A stretch of 6,338 nt of DNA, taken from contig CADBTH010000109.1 of assembly GCA_902797495.1 (NCBI GenBank), forward strand, positions 1 to 6,338. The letters are read 5' to 3'. The position numbers were made by a program, and so were the translations under genes. The number at the start of each line of letters is the position of its first letter. Position 1 is the first letter of the stretch. Below the pieces are notes generated by a model. The model saw nothing but the letters and a program-made list of their open reading frames with translations, was not told where the DNA came from and ran no database searches. This DNA comes from an uncultured Ruminococcus sp. (GTDB lineage Bacteria > Bacillota > Clostridia > Oscillospirales > CAG-272). This document shows, one piece after another, positions 1-5,676 of this stretch.

Positions 1-2
1 AG

Positions 3-95
3 AAAGAAAAACCAGACTATGGGTTAATGGAAACAAGCGGGAAGAGTATTATTGCGGAGAAATATAAACAATATCTCTCATATGTTGATTCTTAA
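3..95 (+). CDS. C-terminal end of an unidentified upstream gene (5' partial)
   Basis: An open frame enters from the left edge and runs 30 codons to a TAA at 93-95, ending in the residues KYKQYLSYVDS. The other two forward frames close earlier. Composition is AT-rich like the large gene that follows, so both may belong to the same acquired segment. I do not recognise the family from so short a tail. It is separated from the next gene by about 140 bases that contain a weak terminator-like structure, which suggests separate transcription. It could be a chance open frame, since 30 codons is weak evidence alone. Confidence 0.5.
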   Translation, partial: KEKPDYGLMETSGKSIIAEKYKQYLSYVDS

Positions 96-123
96 TTTAG
101 TTCTTTAATCTTTTTTCAACGTC

Positions 124-179
124 CTCGCCTGAACCCACGAGTCGATCAATAAATTAGCCCTTGTTCTGGGCGAGTTTTT
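124..179 (+). terminator. Possible terminator of the upstream gene
   Basis: GCCC at 157-160 can pair with GGGC at 168-171 around a 7-base loop, and CTCGCC at 124-129 can alternatively pair with GGCGAG at 169-174. Both lead into TTTTT at 175-179. The stems are short or the loop is long, so this is a modest candidate, placed sensibly between the upstream stop and the next gene. Confidence 0.35.
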
Positions 180-208
180 GTTAGTATCACATGGTTTTTG
201 AGAATAAT

Positions 209-214
209 TATAAT
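209..214 (+). promoter_or_regulatory. Probable -10 element of the large AT-rich gene
   Basis: A perfect TATAAT lies 22 bases before the ATG at 236. No convincing -35 hexamer is found at 16 to 18 bases upstream (the sequence there is ATCACA), and no TGn extension is present. In AT-rich DNA a TATAAT can arise by chance. The gene's ribosome site AAAGGA (222-227), 8 bases before the ATG, is clear. Confidence 0.35.
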
Positions 215-235
215 TAACAATAAAGGACGAACAAA

Positions 236-2221
236 ATGATAACAACACAAGAAAAGACTAAAACATCTTTACTGGCTTCTTTTGCAACACTAAAGGGTCT
301 TTCAGACGAAAAAAAGTATCAAAGCCCATATCAAATTCTTCAAGAGTTTATTAGATACATAGTTTTGTCAGAACCTTTGTATTCTTTCTCGGCAGTTGAG
401 ATGAAAAACCAGCTTAATAGTCAATTTGGTTTTCAAATACCTGAAGCCGTTATAAAAACCGCTGCAAAAAAAATGAGCGGCATCGTTCTAAACAATGGCA
501 TTTTTACCGTATTTACAGACCAAATTGGAGAAGATTCATTATTTCAAGAAAAGAAAAAAGAAGCGGATGAAAATAGTGAAAGTATAATTTCAAAGCTTTC
601 AGATTACATATTAGGTAGGATGCCGAATACTTCGGTTAGCAACGATTTATTGTTGAATGAACTAATACAGTTTCTTGTTGACGATGAGCCTTCAAAAACG
701 AATAAATATACCGATCTCATTGGCGAATTCATCCTCACGAATGAAAAGAGTAATGAAATACAAGACGGGCTTAATAAGATTCGTGAAGGTAGCATTATTT
801 ATATTGGTTTAAGCCACAATATTAATGAAACTGGTAGCATTTCAAAGCATTTGACCCTGTATTTAAGCACCGAAATACTATTTAGTTTGGTGGGTTATAA
901 CGGGGAACTGTATCAACAACTTGCTATGGATTTCATTGATCAGGTAAAACTGGCAAATTCAGGCCAACAGAAGAATATTTCCTTATGTTTTTTTGGGGAA
1001 ACAAAAGATGAAATTGAAGATTATTTTAAAATGGCAGAAGAAATTGTCGATGGAAAAAGGCGCAAATTACTTGACAAGCCAGCAATGAAAACAATTTTAA
1101 ATGGATGTAGTACTTCTGCGGATGTTGCGGTTAAGAAATCTGATTTTTTTACAGACCTGCGTGTATGCTATGGCATAAAAGAAGATACAAATGATTCATA
1201 TTATGAAAAAGAACACTTCGCAAATAACCTTGAAAGTATAGAATCTGTTGAGAATGAAGATAATAAGAACGAATCGGAAAGAAAAAGGAAAAAAGAAATA
1301 TATCTAAAGCTTATTAGTCATATAAACAAGTTGCGAAAAGGTATTTCTTATCGTTTCGAATTGGATTCCGAACACTTGATAGTTACAAATACATACGATA
1401 TTATATTAATGTCCAATGAGCAGACTGAAATAATAAAGGCTGAAAAAAGCACGGATTCTATTTGTGGGTTTGCCATATCTTTAAATAAAATTACGAGCTT
1501 GTTATGGTATAAACTCGGTTCTGGTTTTTCTTCATCAAAATATCCCAAAAGCGTAAGTGCTTTACTCAAAGCGCGGATTGTTCTTTCTGCAAGTGTTGCA
1601 AAAAAAGTTGACTATACTTATGAAGAACTAAAAGAACAATATCGCTCTGGTATGCTTGATGAAGATCAAGTATCTGCTCGCATCATTACACTAAAGAATA
1701 AACCTATGCTTCCAGAAGATTTAAATGGAGACGATATTATTGAGACAATGGATTTTTCTCCAGAATATTTAAGTAGATATGAAGAGCAGTATAAAACCGC
1801 GCAGCATTCTCTCCAGGAAAAAGCTGAGTTGATTGAGTCGATCAAAGAAGAAGCTAGCAAGACAATCGAAGAAAAGAATGCAGTGATAGCATCTAAAGAA
1901 GCTGAAATTAAAGAGAAGGATGAAAAGAATATCAAACTGCAATATGAGTTAGACGAATATCGAAAAAAAGAAGAGGAAGAAAAGAATAGAAAGATAAGAA
2001 AGAATAATATTCGTCGCTTTATTTGGAGCGTAGTATGGAAAGCACTTATATTATTTGGTTTTGCTTTTGTTATTATTTTTCTTGAGATTAAGTATGATCT
2101 AAAAGTCTTCTTCTATGTCTCATTAATTGTTGAAGTAGTAGGTTTAGTGTTTACAATTTGGTCAGCACTAAAAAGAGACAAAGAAAAATATCTCGTTAAT
2201 AAGAATAGTGATAATGATTAA
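236..2221 (+). CDS. Uncharacterised membrane-anchored coiled-coil protein with winged-helix-like and PIN-like regions
   Basis: I do not recognise a named family. Visible layout of the 661 residues: about 27-95 alternates helix and a short beta hairpin in the style of a winged helix (SAVEMKNQLNSQFGFQIPE, then SGIVLNNGIFTVF). A helical segment follows at about 115-190. At 208-222 LYLSTEILFSLVGYNG resembles the first strand of PIN nucleases (usually LDTNxL), but the usual Asp is Ser211. GETKDEIEDYF (254-264) could be the acidic second motif and LIVTNTYDIIL (381-391) a later PIN strand, split by a charged linker at about 330-353. A Glu/Lys-rich coiled coil spans about 511-590. Two hydrophobic helices at about 595-618 and 624-644 suggest membrane anchoring, with a short charged tail. 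The gene is much more AT-rich than everything to its right and has its own terminator, implying transfer. The PIN reading is inference from motif shape; the coiled coil and membrane segments are clear. Confidence 0.9.
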   Translation: MITTQEKTKTSLLASFATLKGLSDEKKYQSPYQILQEFIRYIVLSEPLYSFSAVEMKNQLNSQFGFQIPEAVIKTAAKKMSGIVLNNGIFTVFTDQIGEDSLFQEKKKEADENSESIISKLSDYILGRMPNTSVSNDLLLNELIQFLVDDEPSKTNKYTDLIGEFILTNEKSNEIQDGLNKIREGSIIYIGLSHNINETGSISKHLTLYLSTEILFSLVGYNGELYQQLAMDFIDQVKLANSGQQKNISLCFFGETKDEIEDYFKMAEEIVDGKRRKLLDKPAMKTILNGCSTSADVAVKKSDFFTDLRVCYGIKEDTNDSYYEKEHFANNLESIESVENEDNKNESERKRKKEIYLKLISHINKLRKGISYRFELDSEHLIVTNTYDIILMSNEQTEIIKAEKSTDSICGFAISLNKITSLLWYKLGSGFSSSKYPKSVSALLKARIVLSASVAKKVDYTYEELKEQYRSGMLDEDQVSARIITLKNKPMLPEDLNGDDIIETMDFSPEYLSRYEEQYKTAQHSLQEKAELIESIKEEASKTIEEKNAVIASKEAEIKEKDEKNIKLQYELDEYRKKEEEEKNRKIRKNNIRRFIWSVVWKALILFGFAFVIIFLEIKYDLKVFFYVSLIVEVVGLVFTIWSALKRDKEKYLVNKNSDND

Positions 2222-2238
2222 ACTACCAGACTATACGG

Positions 2239-2265
2239 AAAAGCGGAGCGTGATGCTCCGCTTTT
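2239..2265 (+). terminator. Intrinsic terminator of the large AT-rich gene
   Basis: AAAAGCGGAGC (2239-2249) pairs perfectly with GCTCCGCTTTT (2255-2265) around the 5-base loop GTGAT, 17 bases after the stop codon. The A-run on the left and T-run on the right make it potentially functional in both directions. Confidence 0.9.
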
Positions 2266-2327
2266 GTGGTGTTTGTTTCGTTAAAAATAGTATCTAGTTA
2301 TTTTACCGGCTGAAGAAAAGGAAGTTT

Positions 2328-2462
2328 TTATTCCGCATGATAGACCACTTCACACATAAGCTTTACTCCCAGTTTGAAGCCGAAGGAGAAGGCGGAAAGG
2401 TCGGAAAGGGCGTTGAGTTCGGCGCGGGTGAAATACACTTTTTCAACATAGCCCAAACGCAT
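2328..2462 (-). pseudogene. C-terminal remnant resembling DUF6809-type proteins
   Basis: On the minus strand an ATG at 2462 opens 44 codons to a TAA at 2328. The peptide contains FTRAELNALSDLSAFSFGFK followed by LGVKLMCEVVYH. From memory this matches the end of Firmicutes DUF6809-type proteins (roughly a GFRLGxRLMxEV ending), which are usually about twice as long or more. The frame is open upstream only to 2499, where a stop occurs, and that DNA is occupied by the promoter of the plus-strand ACT gene. No ribosome site precedes the ATG. I therefore read it as a truncated relic rather than a working gene. It could still be a small intact gene or a chance frame. It was too short to appear in a normal ORF scan. 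Confidence 0.45.
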
Positions 2463-2476
2463 GGGCGCGTTATATG

Positions 2477-2505
2477 TTGCAAAGTTTGCCCGTTTCGGTT
2501 ATAAT
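2477..2505 (+). promoter_or_regulatory. SigA-type promoter of the ACT/YunG-like operon
   Basis: TTGCAA (2477-2482, 4 of 6 matches to consensus) and a perfect TATAAT (2500-2505) are separated by 17 bases, the ideal spacing. Transcription would begin near 2512, about 45 bases before the first ATG. Confidence 0.75.
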
Positions 2506-2555
2506 AGATTTGTTAAAGAGACCGGGAAGCGGGAGCGCGGAAGGAGACGGCAGAG

Positions 2556-2921
2556 ATGGTATTAAAGAGGATCGGCCACAGACTTACTGTCTGCAAAGTG
2601 CCGGACGGGTCGGGGATCAAAGCGGACGATGACTTCTATTTTATAGGGAAGACCGATGAAGAATTATCGTTGGTATGCAAAACGGAGAGTACGCAGGAGA
2701 ACGCTCTCGAGCGCGACGACGGGTGGAGGTGCTTCCGCATTCAGGGAGTTCTCGACTTTTCCATGATAGGGATCCTGTCTCGGCTGACCGGCATACTCGC
2801 GGAGAACGGGATCGGCGTCTTTGCGGTATCGACTTACAACACGGACTATATTCTCGTGAAAGAAGAAAACTATGAGCGGGCGTTTGCGGTATTGGCATCC
2901 GAAGGATATACGGTCGAATGA
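2556..2921 (+). CDS. ACT domain-containing protein (COG3603-like)
   Basis: This 121-residue protein is a small ligand-binding-type protein. The second half (about 59-121) reads as an ACT domain: strand WRCFRIQG, helix with IGILSRLTGILAENGI, strand VFAVSTYNTDYILV, then a helix and a last strand ending GYTVE. The STYNTDYILV motif and overall length fit the stand-alone ACT proteins related to the CASTOR/aspartokinase ACT_7 type. Those domains bind small effectors, often amino acids, but the ligand here is unknown. The N-terminal part (about 1-55) would form the partner ACT-like lobe. The ATG is supported by AAGGAG at 2541-2546, 9 bases upstream, and by the promoter at 2477. It is followed after 37 bases by the YunG-like gene, so the two are probably co-transcribed. 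Family assignment is firm; function is not known. Confidence 0.88.
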   Translation: MVLKRIGHRLTVCKVPDGSGIKADDDFYFIGKTDEELSLVCKTESTQENALERDDGWRCFRIQGVLDFSMIGILSRLTGILAENGIGVFAVSTYNTDYILVKEENYERAFAVLASEGYTVE

Positions 2922-2958
2922 ATACTTGCGGCGAACCCGATCGGGCGGAGAAGAAAAT

Positions 2959-3678
2959 ATGGATAAAAAAAGAGAAAAAAGAGGGAACAACTGGACGGCG
3001 TTTTTTGACCCGGAGACGGGGCGGTATTTCGCCGAGATCATGTACACGAGCCGGGAGGGGCGCGAACAGTACGATTACGAGATAACGGAAGATATATTTG
3101 AACGGCTCGGCACTTTCAGAGACGACGTTGACAACGAGAGGCTGATCAAGGGCGCGAAGATGACGTATTCGTTTGAGAACACGATGTACGGAACGCTCGG
3201 GCCGGAGAGGGTCGTCTGGGATGAAGAAGCGTACGGGGCGATGATGGGGCGTGACAAGAAGAAAAAATACAAGTTCTACGGCTGGGAGACGGCGGACGTC
3301 ACGGACGCTCGGGGGTTTACTCCGCGCGACTATTACGACCTTCTCTCGGATATCTGGTGCGCCGACACTTGCGCGCCGAGGATGAGGAGCGAGTGGACGA
3401 AGGAGAACAAGACTCTCGGTCAATGCTCGATAACGGCGTTTCTGATGCAGGATATTTTCGGCGGGAAGGTTTTCGGTATTCCGCTCGAGAACGGAAGCGT
3501 TCACTGCTTCAACGTAGTCGGGGACTGCGTATTCGATCTGACGAGCGAGCAGTTCGGCGGGAAGGCGCTTAACTACGAAGAATGTCCGGAACAGTCGCGA
3601 GAGGAGCACTTCGCAAAGGAAGAAAAGAGGCTGAGGTACGAATATCTTAAGGCGCGCCTTGAGGCGGCGCTCGGATGA
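2959..3678 (+). CDS. Two-part protein with C-terminal YunG-like domain
   Basis: From the chosen ATG the protein has 239 residues. The reading frame is open back to an ATG at 2872 inside the ACT gene, but that start has no good ribosome site, whereas 2959 has GGAG at 2947-2950, 8 bases upstream. Residues about 126-239 resemble the YunG family (B. subtilis YunG, a protein of unknown function near 110 residues): a YYDLLSDIW helix, then TLGQCSITAFLMQDIFGG, SVHCFNVV, and VFDLTSEQFGG. Cys156 (in GQC), His182 and Asp193 occur in the order of a papain-like Cys-His-Asp triad; a catalytic role is only inference. The N-terminal about 120 residues, starting with NNWTAFFDPETGRYFAEI and rich in aromatic and charged residues, are not a domain I recognise and make this about twice the usual length. 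It is the second gene of the ACT operon and is followed by a strong terminator. Confidence 0.82.
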   Translation: MDKKREKRGNNWTAFFDPETGRYFAEIMYTSREGREQYDYEITEDIFERLGTFRDDVDNERLIKGAKMTYSFENTMYGTLGPERVVWDEEAYGAMMGRDKKKKYKFYGWETADVTDARGFTPRDYYDLLSDIWCADTCAPRMRSEWTKENKTLGQCSITAFLMQDIFGGKVFGIPLENGSVHCFNVVGDCVFDLTSEQFGGKALNYEECPEQSREEHFAKEEKRLRYEYLKARLEAALG

Positions 3679-3705
3679 CGGAATAAAAAGAATAACAGAA
3701 CAAAA

Positions 3706-3740
3706 GAAAAGCAACCGTTTTTCAAAAAAGGTTGCTTTTC
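3706..3740 (+). terminator. Intrinsic terminator of the ACT/YunG-like operon
   Basis: GAAAAGCAACC (3706-3716) pairs perfectly with GGTTGCTTTTC (3730-3740). The inner T5 and A6 runs (3718-3729) can extend the stem. The TTTT on the descending arm and TCACTTT beyond fit an intrinsic terminator, 27 bases after the stop. A-runs on the left make it plausible in both directions. Confidence 0.88.
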
Positions 3741-3764
3741 TCACTTTCCCCGAATAAGTGACGG

Positions 3765-3792
3765 TTGATTCTCCTGAGAAAACGAATATAAT
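3765..3792 (+). promoter_or_regulatory. SigA-type promoter of the flavodoxin operon
   Basis: TTGATT (3765-3770) and perfect TATAAT (3787-3792) are 16 bases apart. Transcription would start near 3799, giving a leader of about 45 bases before the flavodoxin ATG. An inverted repeat lies between the two hexamers and another in the leader. Confidence 0.75.
3769..3780. promoter_or_regulatory. Inverted repeat in the promoter spacer, possible operator
   Basis: TTCTC-CT-GAGAA overlaps the end of the -35 hexamer and the spacer, where a bound protein would block RNA polymerase. With only 5-bp arms it could be chance. Confidence 0.3.
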
Positions 3793-3806
3793 TGAATCAG
3801 AAATAA

Positions 3807-3820
3807 GAAACCACGGTTTC
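3807..3820. promoter_or_regulatory. Palindrome in the flavodoxin leader, possible operator
   Basis: GAAACC-AC-GGTTTC is a perfect 6-bp-arm inverted repeat about 8 to 21 bases after the predicted transcription start and ahead of the ribosome site. It could be a repressor site. A hairpin is less likely, since the loop would be only 2 bases. Confidence 0.4.
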
Positions 3821-3843
3821 CAATTCCAAAGGGGGATAATAAA

Positions 3844-4362
3844 ATGAAAACACTTATTGCATTCTTTTCAAGAGCGGACGAAAACTACTTCGGCGGGTCG
3901 ATGAGGTATATCAAAGTAGGGAATACCGAAGTCGCGGTCGGAAAGATACGCGAGCTGATTGAAGCGGACGTCTTCAAGATCGAAATGAAGAAGCCCTATT
4001 CTCCCGTATACATGACCTGCATCGACGAGGCGAAGAAGGATCTTCAGGCTAAGGCGAGACCCGAGCTCGTATCTTACCCCGATAGTCTCGACGGATACGA
4101 CACCGTGATCCTCGCGTACCCGAACTACTGGGGAACGATCCCGATGGCGGTCGCGACGTTCCTTGAAAGATACGACTTTTCGGGAAAGACGATCCTTCCG
4201 CTATGCACCAACGAAGGAAGCGGAATGGGCGGCAGCGAGAGGACGGTAAAGCAGTGCGCACCGGGAGCTGACGTGAAGCGCGGTCTTGCCGTCACCGGCA
4301 GCGACGCCGCAAACTGCAAGAGCGCCGTTGAAAGATGGCTGAAGTCGAACAGAGTTATGTGA
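3844..4362 (+). CDS. Flavodoxin family protein (Flavodoxin_4 type)
   Basis: A 172-residue cytoplasmic flavoprotein expected to bind FMN and carry electrons or reduce small substrates. It opens with the strand TLIAFFSRADENYFGG, where the loop after the first strand replaces the classic phosphate-binding loop in this subfamily. VGNTEVAVGKI (25-35) begins the first helix. PYSPVYMTCIDEAKKD (51-66) is the usual insertion of this group. VILAYPNYWGTIPMAVATFL (88-107) carries the flavin-flanking aromatic loop with Tyr95 and Trp96, and TILPLCTNEGSGMGGSE (116-132) is the third flavin-contact loop. Length is normal. The ATG has an AAGGGGGA ribosome site (3829-3836) 7 bases upstream. It heads a cassette with an NTF2-like protein, an aldo/keto reductase and a TetR regulator, which suggests a role in reductive detoxification or redox stress. 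The electron partner is unknown. Confidence 0.93.
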   Translation: MKTLIAFFSRADENYFGGSMRYIKVGNTEVAVGKIRELIEADVFKIEMKKPYSPVYMTCIDEAKKDLQAKARPELVSYPDSLDGYDTVILAYPNYWGTIPMAVATFLERYDFSGKTILPLCTNEGSGMGGSERTVKQCAPGADVKRGLAVTGSDAANCKSAVERWLKSNRVM

Positions 4363-4376
4363 GCGACGTTGTGACG

Positions 4377-4745
4377 ATGAACGACAAAGAACTGATCGAA
4401 GAGATCTACCGCGAGTACTGGCGGCGGATGATAGAAAAGGATGCAAAGGGTCTTCGCGCTCTGATGGTGGACTCTTATGAGCTGAGGCACATGACGGGGG
4501 TCAGGCAGTCGGCGGAAGAATTCCTTCGCGGCCTTGAGGATGGCACTTTCAACTACTATTCAGCCGAGCACGAGTCGATCGCGGTGACGGTCGAGGGTGA
4601 CTGCGCGAAGATGGTAGGGAAGAGCGTCGTACTCGCGGCAGTCTACGGCGGAGGTCGGCACAAGTGGCGCCTTCGCGGAGATTTTACGCTTGAAAGAATA
4701 AATGGGACGTGGAAGATGACAGGCTCTGCCGCGTCGACGTGGTGA
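4377..4745 (+). CDS. NTF2/SnoaL-like (DUF4440-type) small protein
   Basis: A 122-residue protein with the cone-shaped alpha+beta fold pattern: a long N-terminal helix (MNDKELIEEIYREYWRRM), DAKGLRALM, then strands including SYELRHMTG, a helix SAEEFLRGLEDG, and paired C-terminal strands such as RLRGDFTLERINGTWKMTG. The last pattern (strand with F, then GTWK) is typical of SnoaL-like or DUF4440 proteins. These can be small enzymes or ligand-binding proteins, and the substrate cannot be read from the sequence. The frame is open to an ATG at 4335, inside the end of the flavodoxin gene. I prefer 4377 because the fold starts right there, although neither start has a strong ribosome site; translation is probably coupled to the flavodoxin stop 14 bases upstream. 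Similar proteins often sit beside flavodoxins and aldo/keto reductases in Firmicutes. Confidence 0.85.
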   Translation: MNDKELIEEIYREYWRRMIEKDAKGLRALMVDSYELRHMTGVRQSAEEFLRGLEDGTFNYYSAEHESIAVTVEGDCAKMVGKSVVLAAVYGGGRHKWRLRGDFTLERINGTWKMTGSAASTW

Positions 4746-4763
4746 TTACAAAGGAGATTTGAT

Positions 4764-5606
4764 ATGGAAACGATGAAACTGAACAACGGGATCGAATGCC
4801 CGGTCATAGGTATCGGCACTTACATGCTGCAGCCCGCCGACGCTGAGCGCAGCGTTCGCGAAGCTCTGAAGATGGGATACTCTCTCGTCGACACGGCGAA
4901 CGCCTACGTCAACGAGCGCGCAGTCGGGCGCGGTATGCGAGATTCCGGCGTTGAGCGCGAAAAGATCTTCCTCTCGACAAAGCTCTGGCCGAGCGAATAC
5001 GAGAATCCGGGGGCGGTCGACGAGACCCTCGAGCGCCTCGGCGTCGACTACGTCGATCTGCTTTATATCCATCAGCCCGCGGGAAACTGGCCCGCCGGTT
5101 ACCGTCAGCTCGAAAAGGCTTACCGCGAGGGAAAGGCAAGATCTATCGGAATTTCAAACTTCGAGGGGAAATATATCGAAGAACTCGAGGGGAAGTTGGA
5201 GATAGTTCCCCAGTTCATTCAGGTCGAGGCTCACCCGTATTTCACGCAGAAGGAGCTTCGCGCGACGCTCGACAAGTACGGGATAAGGCTCATGAGCTGG
5301 TATCCGCTCGGACACGGCGATAAAAAACTGATCAACGAGCCGATCTTTGCGACGCTCGGCGAAAAATACGGGAAGACGCCCGCGCAGATAATCCTCCGCT
5401 GGCACACTCAGATGGGATTCGCCGTGATACCCGGCAGCCGCAACGTCGACCACATCCGCGACAACCTCGATATTCTCGACTTCCGTCTGACAGACACCGA
5501 GATGGAAATGATCTCCGCGCTCGACGAGGGAAGAAGGTACTACAACCGCACCGACGCACAGCTCGACAGCTTCGCCGCGTGGCGTCCGGATTTTGAGAGA
5601 GCGTAA
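4764..5606 (+). CDS. Aldo/keto reductase
   Basis: A 280-residue cytoplasmic NADPH-dependent reductase of carbonyl compounds, of the 2,5-diketo-gluconate-reductase-like bacterial group. The catalytic tetrad is complete: Asp43 and Tyr48 in LVDTANAY, Lys73 in LSTKLW, His103 in YIHQP. Family signatures are also present: GKARSIGISNF (123-133), VEAHPYF (154-160), a strand ending MSWYPLG (177-183), and the cofactor loop VIPGSRNVDHIRDN (221-234), in which SR is expected to hold the NADP phosphate. Length is normal for the group and the barrel appears complete. The ATG is set by AAAGGAG (4750-4756), 7 bases upstream and just 18 bases after the preceding stop, so it is the third gene of the flavodoxin operon. 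Specific substrate is unknown; the neighbours suggest reactive carbonyl or redox stress. No terminator follows before the regulator gene. Confidence 0.96.
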   Translation: METMKLNNGIECPVIGIGTYMLQPADAERSVREALKMGYSLVDTANAYVNERAVGRGMRDSGVEREKIFLSTKLWPSEYENPGAVDETLERLGVDYVDLLYIHQPAGNWPAGYRQLEKAYREGKARSIGISNFEGKYIEELEGKLEIVPQFIQVEAHPYFTQKELRATLDKYGIRLMSWYPLGHGDKKLINEPIFATLGEKYGKTPAQIILRWHTQMGFAVIPGSRNVDHIRDNLDILDFRLTDTEMEMISALDEGRRYYNRTDAQLDSFAAWRPDFERA

Positions 5607-5610
5607 GCGC

Positions 5611-5639
5611 TTGACAAAGTCGGGTTGTGACGGTATAAT
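5611..5639 (+). promoter_or_regulatory. Consensus SigA promoter of the TetR-family gene
   Basis: TTGACA (5611-5616) and TATAAT (5634-5639) are both perfect and separated by 17 bases. The -35 begins 4 bases after the reductase stop codon. A promoter this strong in front of a regulator usually implies tight repression, in line with the overlapping palindrome. Confidence 0.9.
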
Positions 5640-5655
5640 GCAACTGTAGTTACAT
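5638..5655. promoter_or_regulatory. Probable operator for the TetR-family regulator
   Basis: ATGCAACT-GT-AGTTACAT is an 18-base inverted repeat with 7 of 8 pairs matching (the mismatch is C5641 against A5652). It overlaps the end of the -10 and the expected start site, the usual place for autorepression by TetR-type dimers. Assignment to the adjacent regulator is inference from position. Confidence 0.6.
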
Positions 5656-5676
5656 ATTCCCGAAAGGAGAGAGACC

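Noticed and set aside
120..180. Small RNA or tRNA remnant between the left partial gene and the large gene
   Set aside because: The CTCG/CGAG and GCCC/GGGC pairings are short and do not form a cloverleaf or a known riboswitch pattern. A weak terminator explains them more simply.
11..2234. Direct repeat ACCAGACTAT at 11-20 and 2225-2234, bracketing the large AT-rich gene, as possible attachment sites
   Set aside because: Only 10 bases match and the flanks diverge at once. In a window of this size many 10-base repeats are expected by chance, and the left copy lies inside an open frame.
2497..2510. Minus-strand promoter driving the 44-codon fragment
   Set aside because: TATAAC hexamers occur on the minus strand, but no -35 at proper spacing and no ribosome site precede the ATG.
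2872..2958. Earlier ATG at 2872 for the YunG-like protein, adding 29 residues and overlapping the ACT gene
   Set aside because: There is no good ribosome site, the added residues are Arg-rich and look like out-of-frame translation of the ACT gene, and 2959 has a well-placed GGAG.
2641..3744. Long minus-strand open frame of 367 codons opposite the ACT and YunG-like genes
   Set aside because: It is the antisense shadow of two genes with clear families, ribosome sites and a promoter. Its Arg/Pro/Ser-rich translation shows no domain pattern.
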